Below are positions 1 to 9,728 of a stretch of DNA of 64,000 bases, piece by piece. A model generated the notes under the pieces. That model searched no databases. It was given only the letters and a program-made list of their open reading frames with translations, and was not told the DNA's origin. The position numbers were made by a program, and so were the translations under genes. Positions within the stretch are counted from its first letter, which is position 1. Every line of letters begins with the position of its first letter. Source of the stretch: Setomelanomma holmii (lineage: Eukaryota > Ascomycota > Dothideomycetes > Pleosporales > Phaeosphaeriaceae); the NCBI GenBank assembly GCA_010015745.1, contig ML978269.1, forward strand, positions 1 through 64,000, written 5' to 3'.

Positions 1-481
1 GTCGGATGTAACAGTATTCTTCGACATGCTGGTTGCGACGCGCTTTTGGTGGAAAGAAGCTAGGTAGACAGGTAGGTAGGTAGGTTAAAGATTGATAGAG
101 CGGATTAGGCCGGGCTCATAACTGTAAGCAGTTGGGAGTAGGAGATATAGTGGATGTAAGGGTGTATTGTGTGGTGTAGTTGTTGTGTTAAGTGTTGTAG
201 ACTGAGATGTCCGTAGCCTAAGCTTATATACATGAAGTGGTGGGCTGATTGGCTGGTGGATGATCCACGTGACCATGCAAGGTGCCCTGGGCTTACAGTA
301 CGACGCTTTGGCATCAACGCTTGCTACCGTGACGTGAAGGATTATTCTGAGTTTGCCATTGATATAAAGTCATCCCAGGTTCGCACACGAGGTACACATT
401 GCAAGCTTACAGCGCAACCCTTCTTCTCTACCTCGAACACCAAATTCTCCTTGACCCTTCGACATCATCGACCTCACCATC
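1..481. other. intergenic / promoter of the first gene
   Basis: No coding region is supported here. A short GGTA/TAGG microsatellite lies near 62-84. The last 100 bases before the start codon at 482 are pyrimidine-rich with CACC/CATC runs, as is common in ascomycete leaders. ORFs here on both strands are short and show no protein-like pattern. Confidence 0.6.
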
Positions 482-984
482 ATGTTTACGAAGTTCTCCA
501 CCCTCGCACTCATCGTCGCCGGCGTATCCGCAGCCGCTATATCAACCAACTCTGCTCCATGGCTCTGGCATTTGACAGGCGCCACCAGCACCTGCACAGC
601 TGCGACATGCCGCTACGACTTTAACGTTTCTGCGCCCGCAGGCCCAGTAGGCCAGCCAGGTTTCAATGCAACGGGCTGCATCGGTACGAGTGTGCAGGGT
701 GACTACAAATCCTGCTCCGTTGTCGGGCTCGACGTTCCTGGTGACGTTCTGTCGCAGGAGTTTAATGCTGGAATCGACATCGGGGCAAGTCTCAGCGTGC
801 GATACATTTTTGAGCAGTAGGTCCCTGTCTCCTTTCAAGCGACTGCGCAGGCACAAATTTAACAACATGTAGAAATGGCATTCAGTACACGTACACTGGC
901 AACAATTCGATCGCACATGGTGGTGCACCAGCGGATTTTGACATCATCCCTACTGTAGTCTTTGCCATTCCTGTAGAAGCATAG
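482..984 (+). CDS. small secreted cysteine-containing protein (effector-like)
   Basis: Two exons, 482-816 and 873-984, give a 148-residue protein. The 56-bp intron (GTAGGT...TGTAG) removes the TAG that would otherwise stop the frame at 818, and the second exon reads on cleanly to TAG at 982-984. The N-terminus is a clear signal peptide: Lys4, a hydrophobic core, then Ala-rich residues about 10-19 with likely cleavage near VSAAA. The mature part has four cysteines (38, 43, 66, 78), enough for two disulfides, and two N-glycosylation sequons in NVSAP and NATG. Small size, secretion and paired cysteines fit a fungal apoplastic effector or surface protein, possibly with a small beta-barrel like the Alt a 1 group. 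That fold assignment is a guess from size and cysteine layout. No domain is recognised with confidence. Confidence 0.8.
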
Positions 985-1161
985 ATACCCCCGAGGCTGC
1001 TCGCCGGTGTTTCCTGGTCTCTCTGGGTGGACGGAATAGACGTCTCGATGCACTACCGAGCTGCAAACAGATATGTACATCTTCTGAATTTAACGTACCC
1101 GCCCAAAGCAACTGTAGACTGTCTAGATCGACTATCATTACGCAATACAATCAAGTTGTCC

Positions 1162-2202
1162 TTACCATGTACTACCTCCTTTCCTGATAGTCTTGAACAC
1201 TTTTGGCTGTAGATACTCCATTTCCTTATAGTCCTCTTCTTCCGCCTTCCTCTCCACGTCCAACCCCTCCACAGCCTGCGTCAACCTTTTGCCGATATTG
1301 TCTTCGTGATTCTCTTCTTTCAACGCTCTCCTCGAACTTCTCCTCGTCGTCTCCATTCTGCTGCGTGTCATGACTTTGTTCATATCTCTCTTGATCTCCG
1401 CATGTATTACTGCCGCCTCCTTCCTGAATAGATGCGATGCCCTTCGAGGTGCCACCACCACCGCCGTGCTCTCCTTCCTAACCCGCTCTTCCATATTCTC
1501 GTTAACACGCAATCCATCAAGATCAACGAGTGGCAACTCACCAAACTCCGGATTCGCCTGCTCCGCGGCCTGGAATACAGCATGCCGCTTGGAATCCTGT
1601 CGATACCACGCACGAATATCGCGAAAGTGATCACAGCTATACGCCAAGCCGCAATGCGCTTCCACGAAACTATCCGCCGCAAGACGCAATATCGGATGCG
1701 TGGGCGGAAACATTTCCCACAGATGTTGCAGCGCGGTGAAAGTCACAGCGGGTCCGAACATGAGTATCGCGTGCATGTGCACTTTCACCCCGTCGACACC
1801 TGCAGCAGGTAACTCGAGTAGTTTCCACGTGCGGAGGATGGAACTACACGCTTCCAGCCGCGGCGGCGCATGGTATTGATGCTGAGGAACTGTGGATCCA
1901 GCGCATTGCAAAACTTTTAGTATGATGCGCTGGAGCGCTGCGGGCCTGACATCGAGGCGGATGTCCAGGCCGACAAAGGGCCCCGTGACGAGGACGGCTT
2001 TGGCGACAGCTGGCGGCAGGGTTGTGGGTGCTGGGAGCACGAAAGCGGATAGGGCGGGAATGAAGTGCAGAAGCGCGGCGAGGGGGATGAACCTGGGTAG
2101 GAAGTGGTGGATGCAGGTGCCGTTTATGGCGATGATGGTGAAGGGTGGTTTGCGGATGGAGGTTGGGAGCGTCGTGGTTGGGAAGGTGAGGAGGTAGGAC
2201 AT
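1162..2202 (-). CDS. hypothetical protein, charged C-terminus
   Basis: Single open frame ending in TAA at 1162. I start it at the ATG at 2202 (MSYLLTFPTT, 346 residues). An upstream in-frame ATG at 2364 would add 54 residues that look like translated leader. The N-terminal third is hydrophobic and Pro-rich with possible membrane-associated stretches (about residues 20-70). The middle is globular-looking with Trp and His residues (for example LQHLWEMFPPTHP). The last about 100 residues are strongly charged, rich in Arg, Lys and Glu, and may form a coiled coil. I do not recognise the family. Codon pattern and length support a real gene. It is transcribed away from the neighbouring metal transporter. 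Confidence 0.6.
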   Translation of the reverse strand: MSYLLTFPTTTLPTSIRKPPFTIIAINGTCIHHFLPRFIPLAALLHFIPALSAFVLPAPTTLPPAVAKAVLVTGPFVGLDIRLDVRPAALQRIILKVLQCAGSTVPQHQYHAPPRLEACSSILRTWKLLELPAAGVDGVKVHMHAILMFGPAVTFTALQHLWEMFPPTHPILRLAADSFVEAHCGLAYSCDHFRDIRAWYRQDSKRHAVFQAAEQANPEFGELPLVDLDGLRVNENMEERVRKESTAVVVAPRRASHLFRKEAAVIHAEIKRDMNKVMTRSRMETTRRSSRRALKEENHEDNIGKRLTQAVEGLDVERKAEEEDYKEMEYLQPKVFKTIRKGGSTW

Positions 2203-2364
2203 TGTTGCACATGTAGACCCGGATGATTGTAGCGCTGGATGCGTGATGATCTCAGTTGACTGGCGAAGGTTGACAGTGAGTATTCGAATTGTCGTTTTCG
2301 GTACATGAAGGTTACGAGTTTTGTGATCTCGTTGCCTGGGAGTTGGACTGGCTGCGTTTGTCAC

Positions 2365-2815
2365 AACACACCATGTACCGCACTTTCACTCCGTCGACCA
2401 TGCAAATTTGCCCTCGTTCATCTGACTACCATACAAAGATTGACTATTCTCCGCTGCTTTTGGTGTATAGAGCGGATGCATTGTCTCAGATGCTATTAGT
2501 AGTGCACAAGAGCAAAGCACAACACGGGTATGAAGGAAAGGCCACGGCGAGGTACATATGGAATGTAGATCTTAGTATAAGGGTATACGAGTCCTGATCT
2601 TGCGATGATGTACCATAAACTCTATTACTTGGGGAGCCAACTACTTTTCTCCAAGACGATGCAGTGTGCTGTCATGGCCCTGGTCACGACCTACACACGA
2701 TCTTCGGATATATTAGGCCTATGAAGCCCTTCGGGTTACCGGACAATCTAAGCTTGCCTTCTATCTCTCCTTTCTATAGAGCCCCTTCTACCTCTTGAAG
2801 ATGTTCCGGGGTACC
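2365..2815. other. intergenic
   Basis: About 450 bp between the 5' end of the unknown minus-strand gene and the 3' end of the CDF gene. I see no gene, tRNA or notable repeat. A 102-residue plus-strand ORF here (2289-2597) shows no family features. Confidence 0.5.
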
Positions 2816-4521
2816 TTAGGTTGCCTCATTCTTCTTTTCATTCTTCTTAAACAAAAACTTCATACCTTGAACACGTTCTTTGATAGATCGGTTTTGAGTA
2901 AGTTCGTAGAGAGGCTTATGCTCCTCTTTTATGTCATGCTCATCTTCATAGTCGACGTGCACGTAGGCGCGCTCGACATCAGCCAGTCCTGTTCAATGTT
3001 AGTGTCATCCCACAGGAACCTTGCTTTGTAGAAGTACCTTCGAGTTTGCGCTGGAGCGTCTGGCTGACGTCGTGTGTGACTTTCAAAGGAAGGTCTTCAT
3101 CCATAACAATGTCGACCTCGACATAGTAATTCTGCCCAGCATGGTAGGCTCGGCACTGTATTATGTTAGCGCCTGCCTAGACTGTCGTACTTGGCCTGAA
3201 CACTTACCGTATCGACCTTTGTGATCCGGGTATCGTGCGTCACGACAAGATAGATCAGCTTGGAGATGAACTCTTGTGGCGCCGACTTGCCAACCAAGAG
3301 CCAGACATGGTCGAATGCGTTCGCGGCCCATGAGACCAAGATCAGGAGACCAATAAGGATGGCTCCAATAGGGTCAGCATACCAAGCAACGCGGCTGCCG
3401 ACGATCGACATGGCCAAGCCGAAGGCGTTGACGACAATGTCGTTTCGGTGGTCGATGAAGAAGACGTGTACCGTGGGGTACCGACGGAAGATGAAGCAAT
3501 AGGTGCATAGCGTACCCTTTGAGAAGACTTGAGAAGCTGGTGAGCCAAGTGTGAAGACTGCTGGACACGAGACACTTACTAGCAACGCTCACGAAGATGA
3601 TTGGAATGAGATGCAGTTCCTCAGACTCTTTAGCTCCAGCTCCAAGCGCTCTGCCGGACTCAATCTAATCACACGTTAGTGGTTCTATGCGTGCCTGATG
3701 AGATAGAGCTTACGATGAGCTGGATCGCAACCGTCGTCATCAAGCAGCAGAACATGATAATGCCAATAGTTTCAATGCGTGTTCGCCCAACAGGGTACTA
3801 CAAGGGTGGAGTACGCGGTCAGTGTTTGTCTCACATTCCCATTGAACCTGGGGCACTTACCTTGTAGACGCTTGGCCTTGCGGCCATTCTCGATGTGATA
3901 AGCATGACGCACGACGACACAAGATCCATGAAAGCATCGGCAGCTGTCGCGAACAGTGACAGCGAACCCGTGGAGATGGCCGCATACATCTGAATGACGA
4001 ACAAGCAGAAGTTCACACCAAAGGATGCGTTGACCGCGAACCTCACTTTGGGCCCGTTCTCGACCTGATCGAGAGCTGCGAGGCGCTCCTCGTCACCACT
4101 CTGCAGGAACTGATCGATGAGGGCATTCTGTCTCGTGTAGAACTTCTTCATGTGTCTGGGCTTGGCCAGAGGATATTCCGCCTTCATCTGATTCTGTGAG
4201 ATATTCTCTCGCATATGCCGCCTTAAATTGAGGGGATCTGGGCCCACACCGTCAACGGTGATGGTCGCATCGTCCTTGGCAGCCCGAGACACGTCAGTGA
4301 CAGATGACAGTCGCTCAATAGCATCACCATGCTGCTCGGCATCGGTAGTGGGATGGGTAGACAAGCTCTTGGGCGACGAGGGATCGCCAGTCACTGGAAC
4401 AGATGTTTGACCGGCATCTTGGCTTTGATGCTGTGCTTGAGTCGAAGCTATAGCTGGTATCAGAGGGAAGTACCTTCGTCTGCTGGGGCATCTGATACTC
4501 ACTCTGAGGATCGGAAGACAT
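2816..4521 (-). CDS. cation diffusion facilitator, manganese-type (Mn-CDF)
   Basis: Seven exons (4521-4503, 4447-3861, 3797-3714, 3664-3580, 3527-3208, 3155-3038, 2988-2816) join in frame to 461 residues. Every junction has GT/AG ends and matching phase. A cytosolic N-terminus of about 140 residues is followed by CDF membrane segments and a cytosolic C-terminal domain (YHAGQNYYVEVDIVMDED...). Both metal-binding helices carry DxxxD: D177-A-F-M-D181 in TM2 and D284-H-R-N-D288 in TM5. In the CDF classification DxxxD marks the manganese group, whereas zinc members have HxxxD or DxxxH-type sites. The YPVGRTRIE motif after TM2 is also typical. The likely role is proton-coupled Mn2+ export or sequestration into Golgi or vacuole. 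The protein ends in KKNEKKNEAT just after the conserved ferredoxin-like domain. Metal choice is inferred from motif only. Confidence 0.9.
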
Positions 4522-6122
4522 GTTGTCCGGCAGTCGTTTGAGAAGCCTTACTGGAGTGGTGACGATCTCTAGGCTGCTGTGTGAGAATTACGAAGATGGA
4601 TACCTGCCTGAGCACTGGGAGCGCAGTATAATAATAAACAACAAGCTCTAACGCCACCCAGCGTCCGGCACTACTCACACCCTGGAGGAGCTTGCTTCTC
4701 GAACGTCCAAATCATGATGGAATGGCTGGAGTTCTCGCGGTCAACGTTTGGGTATGAATTTGCACGGGTCTGCGTGAAGAAGAGGGGAGGAAGCGGAGCT
4801 TGAAACCACTAAGCTTTAACGAATGTTTGCTACTGGTCGGTGAATTAGTCATGTTACCGCAAATGGAAGTGGTAGGCATGCTCAGCCCTGTCTTGATCGC
4901 CCTTAGCCTCCTTGGCGGCCTGCAGGCGCGGAAGGAACATGCATTTGTGGAGTCTTGCATGCGCGATCTCTTCCATTTTGGAATATACAAGAAAATCTGC
5001 CTAGAGTTGTGCCTCAATTTGAGAATGATCACAAAGGCTTATTCGGATGCAAGCAACTCTCGTCAAGCAACGAAAGAGGATTGTCGCACCTGATGGAGTT
5101 TCAACAGACGGCCAGCCCCACTTGAGCACGTCTCACTCGAGAACGCCGCAAAGCTAATCTCCTGCTTCTCCGCCTCTCTCGAACTCACGACAGCCACTTT
5201 GAAGAAGTCCAGGTTTCCACCAGCCACTTAGCGCGATGTCACGATCTGCGTGGAGGATTTTGATGTCTAATTGTGGATCATAACGGGACGCGGCCAGCCT
5301 GCCCAACCAGGCCATCCAAGGTTTCAAACTCTTCTGGGACAATGCCAAGAGACCTTTTGTCGGCTCTAAATCAACCGTACTTGGCCTTTGAGATGCCTCG
5401 AATGCATCTCGTCTCATTGGATGGACAGATTTGTGTACCGAGGCGCTCGAACTGTGGCTGCAGCAGAAGTTTCCATCGTCGCGTCACTCCAACGCTTCGA
5501 GGATCCACGCCCTCCTCGGCAGTCGTAGCCCAGAGAAACGACACTTGAGCCGCATCACAACCCACCCCTTCCGACAATGCCAAGTGCCCATCCCGTGACA
5601 GCTGTCTGCCAATGGGCTTGGAGTGCTAGGCACGCAAGCAAATCACTGTCAACCTTGAAGCCTTATCGAAGTGCTTCTTCTTGTGGGTAAGACCGCTTTG
5701 GAACAAGCTCTGGTGGCAGGTCCTGGCATCGTCTGGACCTCCGCGTTCTTCAACGTAACGCAGCTGTCCTCGCACTTGGAATGGTGGCTATGACCATGTA
5801 TCGAGGGCCCACCAACCGTTGCTCCACCCTATATGGTCTGGGGTAGGGCGATCATCATGATGCGGTTAGTGTCTCTCATGCAATCACTACGTTAAGCACC
5901 ATACATAACCCACTCGTGCCGAGCCTGGTGCTCACCAACTTCATCTTTGGGTTCTTTGATATCGACTGCTCTCTGGGAGAGGTTTGTTGTTTCCTTTCTT
6001 TTCCCTTTACTCTTCGTTCGTCCATCGTCGCCGGCGACGAAGCTTCTGGCAAGTTTGGGTAGAGTCAGCATACTCTTCCCTGGACGTCTTTCGTCCTGAT
6101 TTATTTTACTTGCCTTACTCGT
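4522..6122. other. intergenic between CDF and ZIP genes
   Basis: About 1.6 kb between two divergently transcribed metal transporters. No convincing coding region. Minus-strand ORFs at 4712-5032 and 5892-6233 look like chance frames. The stretch can hold the promoters of both genes. I did not find a recognisable zinc-responsive palindrome by eye. Confidence 0.5.
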
Positions 6123-7525
6123 ATGGACGCAATGGAGAAGCCTGTGTGTGGCAGTGAGGCAGATGGCGCTGTATACGACTTTCCTTTGCACGTTGCTGCA
6201 GTCTGTAAGTTGACAATTGCAGCATTGCCTCATCGCAGGGCTTGACTAATTCGGTGACAGTCATCGTCTTCTTCGCATCAATCGGCGGTTGTGGCTTTCC
6301 AGTCGTCGCCAAGAAGGTCAAATGGATGAAGATCCCGCCAAAGATTTTCTTCTTCTGCAAGCATTTTGGTACTGGTGTCCTCATTGCCACCGCCTTCGTT
6401 CATGTCAGTATACTCACGTCCTCTAGTCTTACTGGACGCATTAGTCTGGTCAATTGTTTTGTCAGATGATCTTGACACTGACTCCAACAGCTTTTGCCCA
6501 CCGCTTTCGCATCCCTCAATGACCCATGTCTACCGGATCTTTTCACCGACAAGTACCCAGCCATGCCAGGCGTAATCATGATGGGATCTCTCTTCATCTT
6601 GTTCGTCATCGAGATGTGGCTCAACGCGAAGACTGGAGGCCACAGCCATGGCAGCGCGACTGGCGAAGAATTTTCTGGAGGCCCTGCGCCGCCGGGTATT
6701 CAAGCTGCATTCAACAATCCTATCCGACGCGTCGAGAGCTATGATTCGCAGAAGACGATGCTAGCACAGCGCGACGAGAAGCGAGGGTGGCAAGAGCATA
6801 CTTACCCGACCGACAACTTCCCGTTCCCCATGAACCAAAACGAGCTGGACCCCAAGTCTGAAATGCCACCATGGTTCATCGTCTTCTACGAACAGTACGT
6901 CCGCCAGCGTGATGAGATGCTGAGCATGCTCAACCGCGCTATGCCCGCACTTCCGAATCATCAGCAGCAACAACCTCAAGAATCAGCCGTATCGTACTTC
7001 GACGATGATGTCGAGCAGGCGGTCGATCCTCTCGTCCTCAAGAAGCAATCTATGCAAATCACGCTGATTGAGGGAGGTATTCTCTTCCACTCTGTCTTCG
7101 TTGGCATGACCGTTTCGATCACGGCTAAGGGCTTCATCATCCTCTTGATCGCCATCGTGTTTCATCAGATGTTCGAAGGTCTTGGTCTAGGGTCCCGTAT
7201 TGCTGCTGTGCCTTACCCAAAGAACAGCTGGAAGCCATGGGCTCTTGTCGTCGCTTTCGGAACTACCGCTCCCATTGGTCAGGCTATCGGGCTTTTCACT
7301 CGCGGTTCCTACGATCCCAATTCAGCTTTTGGCTTGATCATCGTCGGTGTCTTCAACGCCATATCATCTGGTCTGCTCATCTACGCTGCACTCGTCGATC
7401 TGTTGGCCGAGGACTTTTTGTCAGAGGAGGCCCAGCACACTTTGAAGGGCAAAGACAAGACCATGGCATTCATCTACGTTCTCATGGGCGCAGCTGGCAT
7501 GGCTACTGTTGGAGCATTCGCTTAG
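6123..7525 (+). CDS. ZIP-family zinc/iron transporter
   Basis: Three exons (6123-6204, 6261-6403, 6491-7525) encode 419 residues. The phases join MDAMEKPVCG...LHVAAV to FIVFFASIGG and then AFVH to LLPTAF, the hallmark of fungal Zrt1/Zrt2-type ZIPs. TM1-TM3 are followed by a long cytosolic loop (about residues 120-250) with only a short His patch (GGHSHG), unlike the His-rich loops of many zinc importers. TM4 has HSVFVGM and TM5 has HQMFEGLGLGSRI, which supply the metal-site histidines and glutamate. The C-terminus ends right after TM8, as usual. The second donor is GTCAGT rather than GTAAGT. It probably takes up Zn2+ or Fe2+ at the plasma membrane. It is divergent from the Mn-type CDF gene 1.6 kb upstream. 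Confidence 0.9.
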
Positions 7526-9728
7526 AGAGCTAGTATCGCATCCTTGCCACTCCACTGCCGCGCTATTTGTTACCGTCAATGCGCGCTTCTTGGCTCTCAT
7601 GACAGCACACTCGCCCATGGGCCCCTCGCATTCTGATACGCATTGCTGACGAGACAAGAGTCAAGATCGGCGATCTCAATAGTCCCTCTTTTCCTATGTT
7701 TAGGTGGTCACGGACATCATGACCACTGTAAGAGTATGGGATATGGTATATCTTGTTATCTTGGCGTTGAGTATCAATACACCACAACATTATGCAAAGG
7801 GGGGCAACCAGTCTTTCTTTCGATGTGGTTTTATTAGTAGTGGATAATCACATGTATTCCGTTGCCTACCAACATCATTGTACTGGTAGACTACCACCAT
7901 GCTGGATAGGACCGAAGACTTGCTACACGATAGCCTGAAGGAAACAAAATACACTCGTTGCTAGCCAGGCCATCCGTCTGTGCCAAACACTCTGCACTCC
8001 GAAGCATATGCTCAATTTACTTCTTCTCGACAGTGAGTCCTTCCATACCCTTGGAAGCGCAGGCTGTCCGATAGCCCAGTCGCTCCTGCCGCCAGGCGCG
8101 TGGTCTTCTGGAAAGCATGACTAGTGCTGAAATACCGCGCATACACCGTCACCTGTGACGAGAACGCACCTATCGCAGCATCGAGCTAGTCTGCAGATCC
8201 GGAAGAGCAGAGATTCGCTTCGAGGATAGAAGAAGGGTCGGATCAGAGGTTCCTTACAATCGTGGCAAAGAAGCAGAGGTCCCTTCATTTCTTCGGAAAT
8301 TTACCAGAGCTTCGCCGCCGGCTGAGGACCACACGAATGGGCGCTAATCTTGTTGTCCTGCTCTACGAGCAACATCACCCTCTTTATACACCTCTTCCTT
8401 TCGGATCTCCAATTCCTCGATTTCGGAATCCTCGCTTCCATCTCAAATAACTCCACGGAACACACCACGACCGAGCCTCTCGATACATCATGGCCCAGCC
8501 AAGCTGCAGCGGTCATCGAACCTCGGCATCATGCTCCAGACATGGACAAGCGTCGGCATACAAAAGGTAAGCTAGGAGGGGTGCTTCGGGTATGCTTGGC
8601 TGAGGCGAATAAGAACAGCGCTGCGTTTCGACGGTTGGGTGAAGGGAGATCTGCCGCGGCTGGGCCCATGGCGCTAGTGGGTGAAACGTGCAGCAGCCCG
8701 GAAGGCGTGCGTGGGGTTTCAGGATGAGGTCGAGTGGAGAGGAACAGCTTGGCGGTGGATGTGGCGTCTGGCTTGTTTCGCGGGAGGTGTGGAGATGTCG
8801 GAGGAGACGATGGATGACATTTTGTGAGGGTGAAGGTTTGGGTTGTGATACTGCGGAATGTCGCTGCTACGCGTCATGGTCTGGCATGAGTATCCATTAG
8901 CTGATTCAAAGTCTGGAACCGTGACAACAAGGACAAGAAAAGAAATCCTCGATCAGTAAGGCTGTTGATGTGCGAAAAGTCAATCTCGACTGTCGCTGCA
9001 TTACTCGTAACGCCCTGAAGGGAGTCTCGGTGTGAACGCGAACTTGAAGCGAGTGATGGCAGTACATCAACAGAGCATTTAGAACAAAACATTCGCAGGG
9101 CTACCTCCCCTACACGAAAGCCATGTCTGTCCATGTCCATTGAAATGTATCGCTAGGCTCGAAGCCCCGTCCTTTCCCAGTGACATCGCAAGGCCTAACG
9201 CATCCATCCTGTAGCTGGTAGTTCGCACATCATGAACTCTATTTAAAGACATAATGTCTCTTCTCGAATAGTCTTTGATGCTTTTCCACGTCGTATAGAT
9301 TTTCGGATATTTGTGTCCATGCTTCAGTACCCGCTGGTGTTGGTTGAGATCGTCTACGCTTTCCGGCTTTTCCGTGCCGCCCTTGCCCCGCAGTACCCGA
9401 GTTCAGCATGATGTGATGCTTACAATCGTCAACTTTCTTCAACTTTGCCCTGTTCACAGCGACTCCTAAACACTGTTCTTATCTTGCTCATCTTTATCGG
9501 TATCTGTGAATTGAAAGACGCGAAAAGAAAATTCGTCTAATTAAGCTCTGCAAGGTCGACTACGCCTAGCCAGTTGAAAGCAAGGCGGCATCGGCTGGTG
9601 GCGGCAAGCCTCGGCTAACAGTCTTTTCCACCCTTGACTCCCAGTCTTTCACGGCGCTACCCGACAAATATACAGCGTCTTTCCTTCGCCATCCGCCTGT
9701 CACCCTACACTCGCGTGGATTGACCACC
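7526..9728. other. long intergenic region
   Basis: 2.2 kb with no supported gene. Plus-strand ORFs at 8262-8900 and minus-strand ORFs at 8874-9457 have no domain, signal peptide or consistent splice pattern. The final 150 bp are the pyrimidine-rich leader of the Zn2Cys6 regulator, ending in the strong start context ACCACCATGG. Confidence 0.5.

Noticed and set aside
232..624. 130-residue plus-strand ORF overlapping the first gene
   Set aside because: It overlaps the secreted-protein gene out of frame and has no domain-like sequence.
2289..2597. 102-residue plus-strand ORF
   Set aside because: No homology-like motifs; lies in the promoter of the minus-strand unknown gene.
4712..5032. 106-residue minus-strand ORF between CDF and ZIP
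   Set aside because: Basic, low-information sequence with no splice partners.
8262..8900. Cluster of short plus-strand ORFs
   Set aside because: Frames change without splice signals and show no family features.
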